Source: Oleimicrobium sp037445575 (GTDB lineage: Bacteria > Zhuqueibacterota > Zhuqueibacteria > JANLFK01 > Oleimicrobiaceae). From it: a stretch of 14,767 nucleotides of DNA. The notes beneath the pieces were generated by a model. The model had not been told where the DNA came from. It worked only from the letters and a program-made list of their open reading frames with translations, and ran no database searches. Positions 8,613-14,767 of this stretch are shown one piece after another (the first letter of the stretch is position 1; each line of letters starts with the position of its first letter). The stretch is taken from positions 1-14,767 of the forward strand of contig JBBIKH010000070.1 of the NCBI GenBank assembly GCA_037445575.1, read 5' to 3'. The position numbers were made by a program, and so were the translations under genes.

Positions 8613-9402
8613 AGACAGTGGTGACGACCTCCAGCATAAGGGGATGGATGTGTCCGTTCGACGCGATGACGTTGCCCTTCCAGACAGCCGAAGGTGCTCC
8701 CGCAAAATCGGTCACCCGTCCCCCCGCCACTTGGATGAGTAGCTCACCGGCAGCGATGTCCCAAGGAGAAAGGCCAAGCTCCCAGAATCCTTCGCAGCGG
8801 CCGCAGGCCACGTAGGCCAGGTCCAAGGCAGCCGAGCCGGCGCGCCTTATGCCACTCACCTGCGCAAAAAGGGAGGCAAAGGTCTGCAGGTACGGCTCCA
8901 AGAGATGTTTTGCGCGAAAGGGAAAACCCGTCGCTAACAGCGAGCGGCACGGTTCGCTAATGGGCGAGACATGGATGGGTGCACCGTTCAAGTATGCCCC
9001 GCGCCCGCGCTCGGCAAGGAACAGCTCGTCCCGGAGCGGATCGATGATGGCCGCGGCAACGACCTCCCCGGCATGTTCTACTGCCACCGACACCGAAAAC
9101 ATCGGATAGCCGTGCAGGAAATTGGTGGTCCCGTCCAGCGGGTCGATGATCCAGCGATTGCCGTTGCCCGCCTCCTGGCGGGTCTGCTCCTCGGCGTAGA
9201 TGCTGTCGCCGGGAAACTGGGCGAGGATGAACTCCGTCATCGCCTGCTCAGAGGCCCGGTCCGCTGCGGAGACAAAGTCAAAGGGGCGTTTGGCGGTGGC
9301 GTGCGCCATGGTCGTTTGTCCGAAGTAGCGCTGCAAAGTGGCAGCCCCGATCTTTGCTACCTCTGCTGCAGCTCGCGCCAACTCAGAAAGGCCAAGAGTC
9401 AT
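8590..9402 (-). CDS. Inositol monophosphatase family protein (SuhB/IMPase-like)
   Basis: 270 aa, the usual length for the family. These are Mg2+-dependent phosphatases that hydrolyse inositol phosphates or related substrates such as 3'-phosphoadenosine 5'-phosphate and fructose-1,6-bisphosphate. Metal-site motifs are complete: AEE (residues 71-72), DPLDGTTN (87-94) and SPWDIAAG (214-215 for WD), plus the N-terminal VSAADRASE. The ATG at 9402 shares one base with the mutS2 stop (TGATG) and has GAGG 8 bases upstream; a GTG at 9405 is also possible. The exact substrate cannot be read from sequence. Position directly behind mutS2 suggests co-translation. Confidence 0.93.
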   Translation of the reverse strand: MTLGLSELARAAAEVAKIGAATLQRYFGQTTMAHATAKRPFDFVSAADRASEQAMTEFILAQFPGDSIYAEEQTRQEAGNGNRWIIDPLDGTTNFLHGYPMFSVSVAVEHAGEVVAAAIIDPLRDELFLAERGRGAYLNGAPIHVSPISEPCRSLLATGFPFRAKHLLEPYLQTFASLFAQVSGIRRAGSAALDLAYVACGRCEGFWELGLSPWDIAAGELLIQVAGGRVTDFAGAPSAVWKGNVIASNGHIHPLMLEVVTTVFAEHNVF

Positions 9403-11789
9403 CACTCCGTCCTCAATTCTGCGATCGTCACTCCGCTACCGCCCTCGTTCCAGGCACCCAGGCGCGTGTCTTTCACCAGTGGATGGGTGCGCAGATACTC
9501 GCCCACATTCCTGCGCAGCGTGCCGGTGCCCTTGCCGTGGATAATCCGCACGCTGTGCAGGCCGGTCAGGGCGGCTGTGTCCAGGAACTTGCCCAAGTGC
9601 TCCAGCGCCTCTTCGGTGTTCAAGCCGCGCAGGTCGATCTCCTCGCCGGCGGTAGCGGTGCTGCTCACGTGGTAGGTGACGCCCCCTTTTCGGGCGCTGG
9701 ACCCCTCGGCCACCTTGGTGAGCTCTTCCAGGCGCACCCAGGTGGAGACGCTTCCCGCGCGCACCAGCACCTTGCCGCTGTCATCCACGTCTGAGGCCAC
9801 CACGCCTTTCGTGCCGTAGCGATTCCAAAGCACAGTATCGCCCTTGCGAATAACGCCATCGGCAGGTTTAAGCAGTGCGGGTGTCTCAGGCACCGGTTCG
9901 GCAGCTTGCGCTGCCAGGGCTTCTACTTCCTCTCGCTGCTCGGCAATGATATGCTTGGCGGCGAGGATGGCTTCGCGCGAGGCCTGCGCTTCGCGGATCT
10001 CGCGGATTGCCTGCTCCACCGCCGCATTGGCCCGACGGAGAACCTGCTCGGCCTCCTCTGCTGCCTGTTTCCGCAACGCCCGCGCTTGCCGGTTAAATTC
10101 GGCGGTCCGTTCGCGGTACTCGTCGATGAGCCGGGTCAGCTCCCTGTCTTTCGCCTCCACCTCAGCCACTAGCCGCCGGTAGCGCTGGAGTTTTTCTTCC
10201 AACTCGGCAATCAGGCCTTCGACGGTGTTCTTCTCCGGGCCAACCAGCTCTTGCGCCCTCTCAAGCACCTCCGCGGGTAGCCCCAGGCGGTAGGCGATCT
10301 GGAACGCATAGCTGGAACCAGGCATACCGGTCCGGAAGCGATACGTGGGCCGCAAGCTGTCGGGGTCAAATTCCATGGAACCATTGGCAACGCCAGGCGT
10401 GCGGAAGGCAAATGCCTTGAGGGCCCCATGGTGCGTGGTGACAACGGTGCGGCATCCACGCTTGGTGAGCTGCTCCAGCACGCTCATGGCCAGCGCCACT
10501 CCTTCTTCTGGGTCAGTACCCGCCCCAATCTCGTCGATGAGCACCAGGCTTGAGGAATCGGCGTGCTGGATAATTGTCCGGATGTTGGCCACATGAGAGG
10601 AGAAGGTAGAAAGATCTTGCTCGATGGATTGCTCGTCGCCAATGTCGGCGAAAAACGACGAGAATATGGCAAACTCCGAATCGGGGCTGGCAGGCACATG
10701 GAGCCCGCTCTGCGCCATCAGACTGAGCAGGCCGACGGTTTTGAGGGCCACGGTCTTGCCGCCTGCATTGGGCCCGCTGATGACCAGGGTCGTGAACTGC
10801 TCTCCCAGCGTGAGGTCCAGGGGGACCACCTGCTGGTGCCCCTGTTTGAGGATGAGGAGCGGATGTCTCCCTTCGTAAATCCGCACCAGCCCGCGGTCGT
10901 TCAGGTGTGGCTCGTTGGCCTGGAGGCGCTGGGACAACAGCGCCTTGGCATTGACAAAGTCCAACTCGGCCAATTTCGCCACATCGGCCAAGAGCTCCTG
11001 GGCGCGGGTGCCCAGCAGGGCGGTGAGTCGGCGTAGCACCTTCTCCTCCTCCTCAGCCTGCCGGAGGTAGAGTTCGCGCACCAGGTTGTTCACTTCGAAG
11101 GTCTCCACCGGCTCGATGAAGAGGCTGGCCCCGCTCGCCGAGCGGCCGTGCACGAACCCCTTCACCTTGCTGCGCAATTCTTCCCTGACCACCAGCACCA
11201 GCCGACCGTCGCGAATGGTGCTGCCCTGTTCCTGAAGGGCGCCTTGCGCGGCGAGGCGGCGCATCACTTGCTCCAAGAGCTGGCGCGCCCGTTCCTGCTG
11301 GTGCACGATCTGCCGACGGACCTGAGCCAACTCCGGGCTGGCCGTATCACGAATGAACATTGCCTGGGTGTCGATGCAGCGGTTGAACTCTGTCTCGACG
11401 GCGCGGTAGTCGCCCAAGCCGGCCAGCAGCTGGTGCAGCAAGGGGTAGCGGCCGCTGCGCGCCTTCAAAAAGTCGTGCAGGCGCCGGATCACCTCCAAGG
11501 TCTTCACCACGCGCCCGCACTCTTCCACCGTAACCACGCTGCCGGCAACAGCGGCCTTGCGCAGCTGCGTGCGGATGTCTTGGAGCCCACTCAGAGGCAG
11601 GGGAGCGTCGGTCTCGATGAGCGCGCGTACCTCGCTCACCAGCCTCAGCGCCCGTTCGGCCTCCTCAAGGTGAAGAAAAGGGCGCACAGCTTGGATGCGC
11701 TCGCGCCCCAATTCGCAGGTGGTGAAGGCAGCGAGGTGGCTGAGTACCTTGTCAAACTCCAGGAGGGTCCGGATTCGTTCGGCAAGCAT
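9402..11789 (-). CDS. mutS2: MutS2 family protein: ATPase with KOW-like and Smr endonuclease domains
   Basis: 795 aa, normal length for MutS2. Order: N-terminal core/lever region (1-300), ABC-type ATPase with Walker A GPNAGGKT (339-346) and Walker B LVLIDE (415-420) followed by IGAGTDPEEG, a long charged coiled coil (~510-630), a KOW-like beta segment (GDTVLWNRYGTKGVV) and a C-terminal Smr domain with IDLRGL and HGKGTGTLR. It lacks the mismatch-recognition domain of MutS1. Known family roles are suppression of homologous recombination and, in Bacillus subtilis, sensing collided ribosomes. The start ATG 11789 lies 15 bp after the cvpA stop with no clear ribosome site, so translation may depend on coupling. 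All ATPase and Smr signature residues are present. Confidence 0.97.
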   Translation of the reverse strand: MLAERIRTLLEFDKVLSHLAAFTTCELGRERIQAVRPFLHLEEAERALRLVSEVRALIETDAPLPLSGLQDIRTQLRKAAVAGSVVTVEECGRVVKTLEVIRRLHDFLKARSGRYPLLHQLLAGLGDYRAVETEFNRCIDTQAMFIRDTASPELAQVRRQIVHQQERARQLLEQVMRRLAAQGALQEQGSTIRDGRLVLVVREELRSKVKGFVHGRSASGASLFIEPVETFEVNNLVRELYLRQAEEEEKVLRRLTALLGTRAQELLADVAKLAELDFVNAKALLSQRLQANEPHLNDRGLVRIYEGRHPLLILKQGHQQVVPLDLTLGEQFTTLVISGPNAGGKTVALKTVGLLSLMAQSGLHVPASPDSEFAIFSSFFADIGDEQSIEQDLSTFSSHVANIRTIIQHADSSSLVLIDEIGAGTDPEEGVALAMSVLEQLTKRGCRTVVTTHHGALKAFAFRTPGVANGSMEFDPDSLRPTYRFRTGMPGSSYAFQIAYRLGLPAEVLERAQELVGPEKNTVEGLIAELEEKLQRYRRLVAEVEAKDRELTRLIDEYRERTAEFNRQARALRKQAAEEAEQVLRRANAAVEQAIREIREAQASREAILAAKHIIAEQREEVEALAAQAAEPVPETPALLKPADGVIRKGDTVLWNRYGTKGVVASDVDDSGKVLVRAGSVSTWVRLEELTKVAEGSSARKGGVTYHVSSTATAGEEIDLRGLNTEEALEHLGKFLDTAALTGLHSVRIIHGKGTGTLRRNVGEYLRTHPLVKDTRLGAWNEGGSGVTIAELRTE

Positions 11790-11804
11790 AGGTGAGACAA
11801 CAGG

Positions 11805-12458
11805 TCACGGGCGTCCGCGCTCGCCGCCCCCCGAGCTCGTAGAACGCGCGGGGCGTTTCTGGATAGGTGTGCCGGTGGGTGGAACCAGCGGTTTGACCTG
11901 TTCCACCACCGCCTTGGCGCCGCTCCGATCTATTCTCTCCACCATCGTCCCCTTTAGCTGGGCAAAGGTCTTCTCCAGGGGTACCATGCGCCGGGCGGCA
12001 TCAAACAGCGCTGGCGCCACCCGCTCCGTGGGGTGGTACAGCTGCGAGCGCTCGATGTCCTGTTCCACCGCAGGAGCCAATGGGGTGAGGGAAAAGAGGA
12101 AGATGAGGATGCTGGCGACGATGACACCCTCCACCGCGCCGAGGAGGAGCCCGCCGATCTTGTCCAACCACTTGATGGCCACGGGCGAGAGGATCTTCTC
12201 CAAGGTGCCCTTGAGAAAATGGAAGAACATCCACACGCCGCCAAAGACTATGGCAAAGCCGCCGAAGAGGGCGAGGAGTTCGGGGAGGTGAAATCGTTTG
12301 GCGAACAGCCGGCCAAATTCAGGTCCGAAGCGCACCGCTAGCACGAGCGCTGCCGCGATGCCGACCAATCCTACCACCTCCGCCATAAGCCCCTTGCGCA
12401 TGCCCACGACGATGAAGATCAGGATGATGGTCAGTATGGTGATGTCAAAGTAGTTCAT
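11805..12458 (-). CDS. cvpA: CvpA family membrane protein
   Basis: 217 aa from ATG 12458, which is preceded by a very strong GGAGGGGAGGAGG ribosome site; the frame extends to 12491 but that start has no such site. Four hydrophobic segments fit the CvpA fold: YFDITILTIILIFIVVGMRKG, GLVGIAAALVLAVRFG, LLALFGGFAIVFGGVWMFF and GGLLLGAVEGVIVASILIF. The glycine-rich 'RKG' and 'GGLLLGAVEG' motifs are characteristic. A hydrophilic C-terminal tail rich in Pro, Ser, Gly and Arg follows. Family members are linked to colicin V production and envelope homeostasis; the molecular role is poorly known. cvpA next to mutS2 is a common bacterial arrangement. Confidence 0.9.
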   Translation of the reverse strand: MNYFDITILTIILIFIVVGMRKGLMAEVVGLVGIAAALVLAVRFGPEFGRLFAKRFHLPELLALFGGFAIVFGGVWMFFHFLKGTLEKILSPVAIKWLDKIGGLLLGAVEGVIVASILIFLFSLTPLAPAVEQDIERSQLYHPTERVAPALFDAARRMVPLEKTFAQLKGTMVERIDRSGAKAVVEQVKPLVPPTGTPIQKRPARSTSSGGGERGRP

Positions 12459-12489
12459 GGTTGTCCACCTCCTCCCCTCCGAGACGCCC

Positions 12490-12540
12490 AAAAAGAGAAG
12501 AGTGAACTGAGGGATAGCAGCTGCCCCACTCGTTCACTCT
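12490..12540 (-). terminator. Intrinsic terminator after yqeY
   Basis: On the minus strand AGAGTGAAC and GTTCACTCT form a perfect 9-bp stem. The 24-base loop can pair further (GGG with CCC). The stem is followed by TCTC and then TTTTT at 12494-12490. It starts 21 bp after the yqeY stop codon. It separates the rpsU-yqeY unit from cvpA, although only about 30 bp remain before the cvpA start codon. Confidence 0.8.
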
Positions 12541-12561
12541 CCACGCACACAGCAGGCACGG

Positions 12562-13005
12562 CTACCCTAATCGGCGCCGTGCCAGTTCTTGCACCACCTT
12601 GCCGTCGGCGCGGCCCCGCAGCCGTTTCATGGCTTCCGCCATCACTCTGCCCAGGTCTTTGATCCCCGCGGCCCCCAGCTGGGTGATGATCTCCCCAAAC
12701 TCCCGGGCTATCTCTTCTTCGCTGAGCTGCTGCGGCAGGTACGACTGCACCGTTGCCAGCTGCTCCTGTTCGCGCTCCAGGAGGTCGCGCCTGCCTGCTG
12801 CGGCAAAGGCGGCGATGGACTCCTTGCGCTTCTTCACCGCGCTGGTGAGTACCTGGAGCTCTTCTTCCGGCGACAACGGCCCCCCCTTGGCAATGGCTGC
12901 GTCCTTGAGTTGCGCGCGCAGCAAGCGAATGGCTGCCAGGCGTTCCTTCTGTCCCGCCTTCATTGCCGCCTGCATGTCCTGCAGGAGCCTTTGCTGCAAG
13001 TCCAA
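12562..13005 (-). CDS. yqeY: GatB/YqeY domain-containing protein
   Basis: 147 aa from TTG 13005. I choose this start because AAGGAGG lies 9 bases upstream and the length and N-terminus (LDLQQRLLQDMQAAMKAGQKERLAAIRLL) match the ~148-aa Bacillus YqeY; an in-frame ATG at 13038 would place the ribosome site inside the gene. The domain resembles the tail of GatB, the tRNA-dependent amidotransferase subunit, and may contact tRNA; its cellular role is not settled. Conserved elements seen include LSPEEELQVLTSAVKKRKESI, YLPQQLSEEEI and the C-terminal RLRGRADGKVVQELARRRL. The rpsU-yqeY order is widespread. Confidence 0.93.
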   Translation of the reverse strand: MDLQQRLLQDMQAAMKAGQKERLAAIRLLRAQLKDAAIAKGGPLSPEEELQVLTSAVKKRKESIAAFAAAGRRDLLEREQEQLATVQSYLPQQLSEEEIAREFGEIITQLGAAGIKDLGRVMAEAMKRLRGRADGKVVQELARRRLG

Positions 13006-13093
13006 GAACTCACCCCTCCTTGTGCTTAGGTGGTTCACCGCCCGTGTTTACGGCCTCTTGCCAATGAGAGCCACAGTTTGCCGCCCGAAAGCG

Positions 13094-13116
13094 CCTGTCT
13101 CGGACAACAGACAAGG
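13094..13116 (-). other. Hairpin between rpsU and yqeY
   Basis: TGTCT (13096-13100) pairs with AGACA (13109-13113), extended by CC/GG with one bulged base, around an 8-base loop. A perfect palindrome GGTTGCAACC follows at 13115-13124. No T-run follows on the minus strand, so it is more likely an RNA-processing or partial attenuation site than a terminator. The whole rpsU-yqeY spacer is 124 bp. Confidence 0.3.
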
Positions 13117-13129
13117 TTGCAACCAGGTT

Positions 13130-13327
13130 TCAGCGGTTTTCCATGAGCATCAGCTTACGCTGCTTGCGCTTGGCAGCATTGAGCTTGCGCTTGCGCCGCT
13201 CGCTCGGCTTCTCGAAGTGCTGGTGCTTCTTGATGTCCGCCATCAGCCCAGCCTTCTCACACGCTTTGGTAAATCTCTTCAGGGCCTTTTCAAAGCTCTC
13301 GCCCTCGCGGACTCGCACTTTCGGCAT
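13130..13327 (-). CDS. rpsU: Small ribosomal subunit protein bS21
   Basis: 65 aa, standard length. bS21 is a basic 30S subunit protein near the anti-Shine-Dalgarno end of 16S rRNA that assists initiation. The sequence shows the family core VREGESFEKALKRFTKACEK, then KKHQHFEKPSERRKRK and a Lys/Arg-rich C-terminus. ATG 13327 is preceded by AAAGGAGG 11 bases upstream. A clear promoter lies about 48-76 bp upstream of the start. It is the first gene of the left-hand minus-strand series. bS21 is lost in some lineages with altered anti-SD use; here both the protein and strong SD sites are present. Confidence 0.97.
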   Translation of the reverse strand: MPKVRVREGESFEKALKRFTKACEKAGLMADIKKHQHFEKPSERRKRKLNAAKRKQRKLMLMENR

Positions 13328-13374
13328 CCAGCGCCCAACCTCCTTTCTGCTAGGGAGCTCTTGGTTTTGCCAAA

Positions 13375-13403
13375 AATATAGGGAAATTCTGCTTCAAATG
13401 CAA
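13375..13403 (-). promoter_or_regulatory. Promoter for rpsU
   Basis: Minus-strand hexamers TTGCAT (-35, 13403-13398) and TATATT (-10, 13380-13375) with a 17-bp spacer, giving a leader of about 40 bases before rpsU. TATTTTTG overlapping the -10 also fits the Bacteroidota-type TAnnTTTG motif. The spacer contains GCAGAATTTCC, shared with the opposing promoter. Confidence 0.65.
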
Positions 13404-13467
13404 GGCAATTTTCCGGTTTTACAATAGCTTGTTTGTCCCCAGGGTGGGCAACCTAGCTGATTTTGTG

Positions 13468-13496
13468 TTGCATTCTTCTTGCAGATTTCCTATATT
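13468..13496 (+). promoter_or_regulatory. Divergent promoter for the plus-strand gene pair
   Basis: Plus-strand TTGCAT (13468-13473) and TATATT (13491-13496) with a 17-bp spacer, identical hexamers and spacing to the rpsU promoter. It would start transcription near 13503, about 38 bases before the ATG at 13541. This supports that ATG over an upstream in-frame one at 13463, which would precede the promoter. Confidence 0.6.
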
Positions 13497-13540
13497 GCAG
13501 ACGGATTTGGCAGACGGCGTGGGAGGCAAGAGGCGTTCTC

Positions 13541-13807
13541 ATGCGTACGCGTGCAAGCAAAATGCGAGCGGCAGCAGCTCTGGTGGGCTGGCTGGCGTCG
13601 CGCCTGCTCTATGGGATTGAACTCTCGCGCTTAGCAGTGTTTCGCCTGCGGCCGGCGGTGCACATCCAATGGGTGAGACGCACCCCTACCCGCTGGCGCA
13701 TGTGCCAGTGGCTGTTCGCGCAGGGCCGCGCCAACTGCCTCACGTTGGCCGATGAGGGCGAACGCCGGGTGGTGGTGAGGCAATTCCCGCCCTTGAGCCG
13801 CAATTGA
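13541..13807 (+). CDS. Small basic protein, function unknown
   Basis: 88 aa, not recognised. ATG 13541 is chosen because GAGG lies 7 bases upstream and a promoter sits just before it; the frame is open back to 13463. The protein is rich in Arg and Ala, with one moderately hydrophobic stretch (AAAALVGWLASRLLYGI) that could be amphipathic or a single membrane helix, and a C-terminal segment LTLADEGERRVVVRQFPPL that could form a beta hairpin. It lies 26 bp before the rhomboid gene on the same strand, so the two are probably co-transcribed. A minus-strand frame covers the same DNA but has no coding features. Confidence 0.55.
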   Translation: MRTRASKMRAAAALVGWLASRLLYGIELSRLAVFRLRPAVHIQWVRRTPTRWRMCQWLFAQGRANCLTLADEGERRVVVRQFPPLSRN

Positions 13808-13833
13808 GCGCTTTCGTGACGGAGTGGTAAGCG

Positions 13834-14650
13834 GTGAGGAACAACGATAAGAGGCGTGCAATCATCTGCCCGAGCTGCGGCAAGCTGGTGAGCGCCGATG
13901 CTGAGGTGTGCATCCACTGTGGCCGCAGGCACCCTGGCAGGTGGGGCCTTACCGGCCTCAGCAGAGGGGTGTTCGCCGCTGGCTGGCAGGTTTGTCCTGC
14001 GATCATGGTGCTGTGCGGTGTGTTCTATGTGGCCGCTTTGGCCCTGGAGCCAGGCGCGGTGGTTAACCCCCCGCGGGATCACCGGCTTCCTGTCACCCAG
14101 TATGCGGGCCCTGGCCAGGTTGGGGATGACCGGGGCAAGCGCGCTCTGGCAGGGGCGCTGGTGGACGCTCCTCACTGCCCTGTACCTCCACGGAGGCCTG
14201 ATCCACTTCCTCTTCAACATGCTCTGGCTCAGGCAACTTGGGACAACCGTCGAGGAGCTCTTTGGGAGCGCCCGATTCTTCCTCATTTTCACGGCAAGCG
14301 GTGCTATCGGCATGATGGTTTCAAGTTTGGTGGGCGTTGCCTTCACCATCGGTGCTTCCGGCGCTATTTTGGGATTGATGGGCGCCTTGGTGGCGTACGG
14401 CAGACGCCGTGGCGACCTTCTCGGCGCAGTCATGTACCGCCAACTATTGCTGTGGGCATTGGTAATCCTGCTCATGGGCATGATAATGCCCGGCGTGAAC
14501 AACGTCGCGCATGTGAGCGGCTTTGGCACCGGCTTCTTGCTCGCCACGTTCATGCACGCGGAACGGCCCGCCGGCAGAGTCGTCAGATTCCTGGCTTTGG
14601 GGTGCTCCCTCCTGACCGTGTTTTGCTTTTTCCTTGCCTTCTTGACCTGA
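13834..14650 (+). CDS. Rhomboid family intramembrane serine protease with N-terminal zinc ribbon, frameshifted
   Basis: Membrane-embedded serine protease cleaving transmembrane substrates. Starting at GTG 13834 (GGAG 9 bases upstream, in-frame stop at 13828), the first frame encodes a zinc ribbon, CPSCG...CIHCG (C12, C15, C26, C29), and the first helix up to ALEPGAVVN. The frame then breaks. The next frame continues RGITGFLSPSMRALARLGMTGA and holds all rhomboid motifs: HFLFN (HxxxN oxyanion site), GASG (catalytic Ser codon 14357-14359) and NNVAHVSGFGTG (catalytic His 14510-14512). Removing one C from the C6 tract at 14067-14072 joins the two as ...GAVVNPRGITGF..., giving 271 aa. I read this as one gene with a single-base insertion, either a sequencing error or a recent mutation. 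An internal ATG at 13898 would give a poor N-terminus. Confidence 0.85.
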
Positions 14651-14670
14651 GCGAACCTTGCGACCAAGCT

Positions 14671-14694
14671 CCTGATGGCCCGCGTGCCCTCAGG
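14671..14694 (+). other. Hairpin downstream of the rhomboid gene
   Basis: CCTGATGGC and GCCCTCAGG form a 9-bp stem with one T-C mismatch around the 6-base loop CCGCGT, 20 bp after the rhomboid stop. It is followed by an A6 run, GTGCA and TTTTT (14706-14711 region), so a T-run exists but about 12-16 bases late. It may be a weak terminator or 3'-end stabilising structure. Confidence 0.45.
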
Positions 14695-14712
14695 GAAAAA
14701 AGTGCATTTTTC

Positions 14713-14756
14713 ACATGGTCGGGCAAGACCTTACCAAGGGGAGGGGTGGGGTTTTG
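14713..14756 (+). repeat. Right copy of the 44-bp terminal inverted repeat
   Basis: Matches the reverse complement of 1-44 at 43 of 44 positions. It starts 62 bp after the rhomboid stop and has the same orientation relative to its upstream gene as the left copy. It carries GGGG-A-GGGG-T-GGGG. The following TTGGAGGAGTT (14757-14767) looks like the ribosome site of a next gene lying outside the window. Confidence 0.9.
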
Positions 14757-14767
14757 TTGGAGGAGTT

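Noticed and set aside
8613..8705. N-terminal extension of the OB-like membrane protein to TTG 8705.
   Set aside because: The added residues are Arg/Ser-rich, have no family character and lie entirely inside IMPase coding sequence; a start near 8612-8618 gives an immediate membrane helix.
11148..11795. Plus-strand open frame of 215 codons opposite mutS2.
   Set aside because: Antisense to the MutS2 N-terminal region; no start context or domain.
13834..14060. The zinc-ribbon part as a separate small gene.
   Set aside because: The frame reads through a first rhomboid helix and joins the catalytic core exactly if one C is removed, matching the usual zinc-ribbon rhomboid layout.
13609..14667. Minus-strand open frame of 352 codons covering the rhomboid gene and part of the small gene.
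   Set aside because: The plus strand encodes clear zinc-ribbon and rhomboid motifs; the minus frame is Arg/Pro/Ala-rich noise without motifs.
1..14767. The end repeats as terminal inverted repeats of one 14.7-kb transposon.
   Set aside because: The interior holds housekeeping genes (rpsU, yqeY, mutS2) and no transposase, integrase or resolvase. A dispersed repeat at contig ends explains the pattern better.

Overview
This 14.8 kb window looks like one complete scaffold from a draft or metagenome assembly. It contains two runs of N, at 3370-3408 and 6350-6359, and both ends stop inside copies of the same 44-bp repeat. The DNA is GC-rich. Two secreted proteases end in the type A sorting domain of the type IX secretion system (T9SS), with the 'PNPxNPxT' signature. 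This points to the FCB superphylum, and the GC content and domain style fit a Calditrichota/KSB1/Ignavibacteria-like lineage better than a classical Bacteroidete. That placement is inference.

Layout. A regulatory region at about 13330-13540 divides the window. To its left, everything is on the minus strand, in transcription order: rpsU (bS21), yqeY (GatB/YqeY-like), an intrinsic terminator, cvpA, mutS2, an inositol-monophosphatase family gene, a small membrane protein with an OB-like middle, a YdjM-type membrane hydrolase, a lipoprotein with a C-terminal membrane anchor, and then two large T9SS-exported proteases: a subtilisin (S8) and a zinc carboxypeptidase (M14). To its right, on the plus strand, lie an unrecognised 88-aa basic protein and a rhomboid protease with an N-terminal zinc ribbon. 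The rhomboid reading frame is broken by one extra base in a C6 tract.

How the genes fit together. rpsU and yqeY form a short translation-related unit. The cvpA to lipoprotein genes are packed with 1- to ~23-bp overlaps or a 15-bp gap and are probably co-transcribed. They join DNA/ribosome quality control (MutS2), an IMPase and three poorly described envelope proteins. The two proteases are adjacent and share the same C-terminal chassis (Ig-like, jelly-roll, sorting domain) on unrelated catalytic heads. This suggests a secreted endopeptidase plus exopeptidase pair for extracellular protein degradation.

The points most worth a second look are: the G-rich 44-bp repeat lying in the same orientation about 60 bp downstream of both outermost genes; a mirrored pair of promoters with identical hexamers and spacing between rpsU and the small plus-strand gene; the single-base frameshift in the rhomboid gene; and the shared protease tails. 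I found no rRNA, tRNA, CRISPR array, transposase or obvious foreign island. No gene-free stretch exceeds 300 bp; the longest is about 213 bp at 13328-13540.
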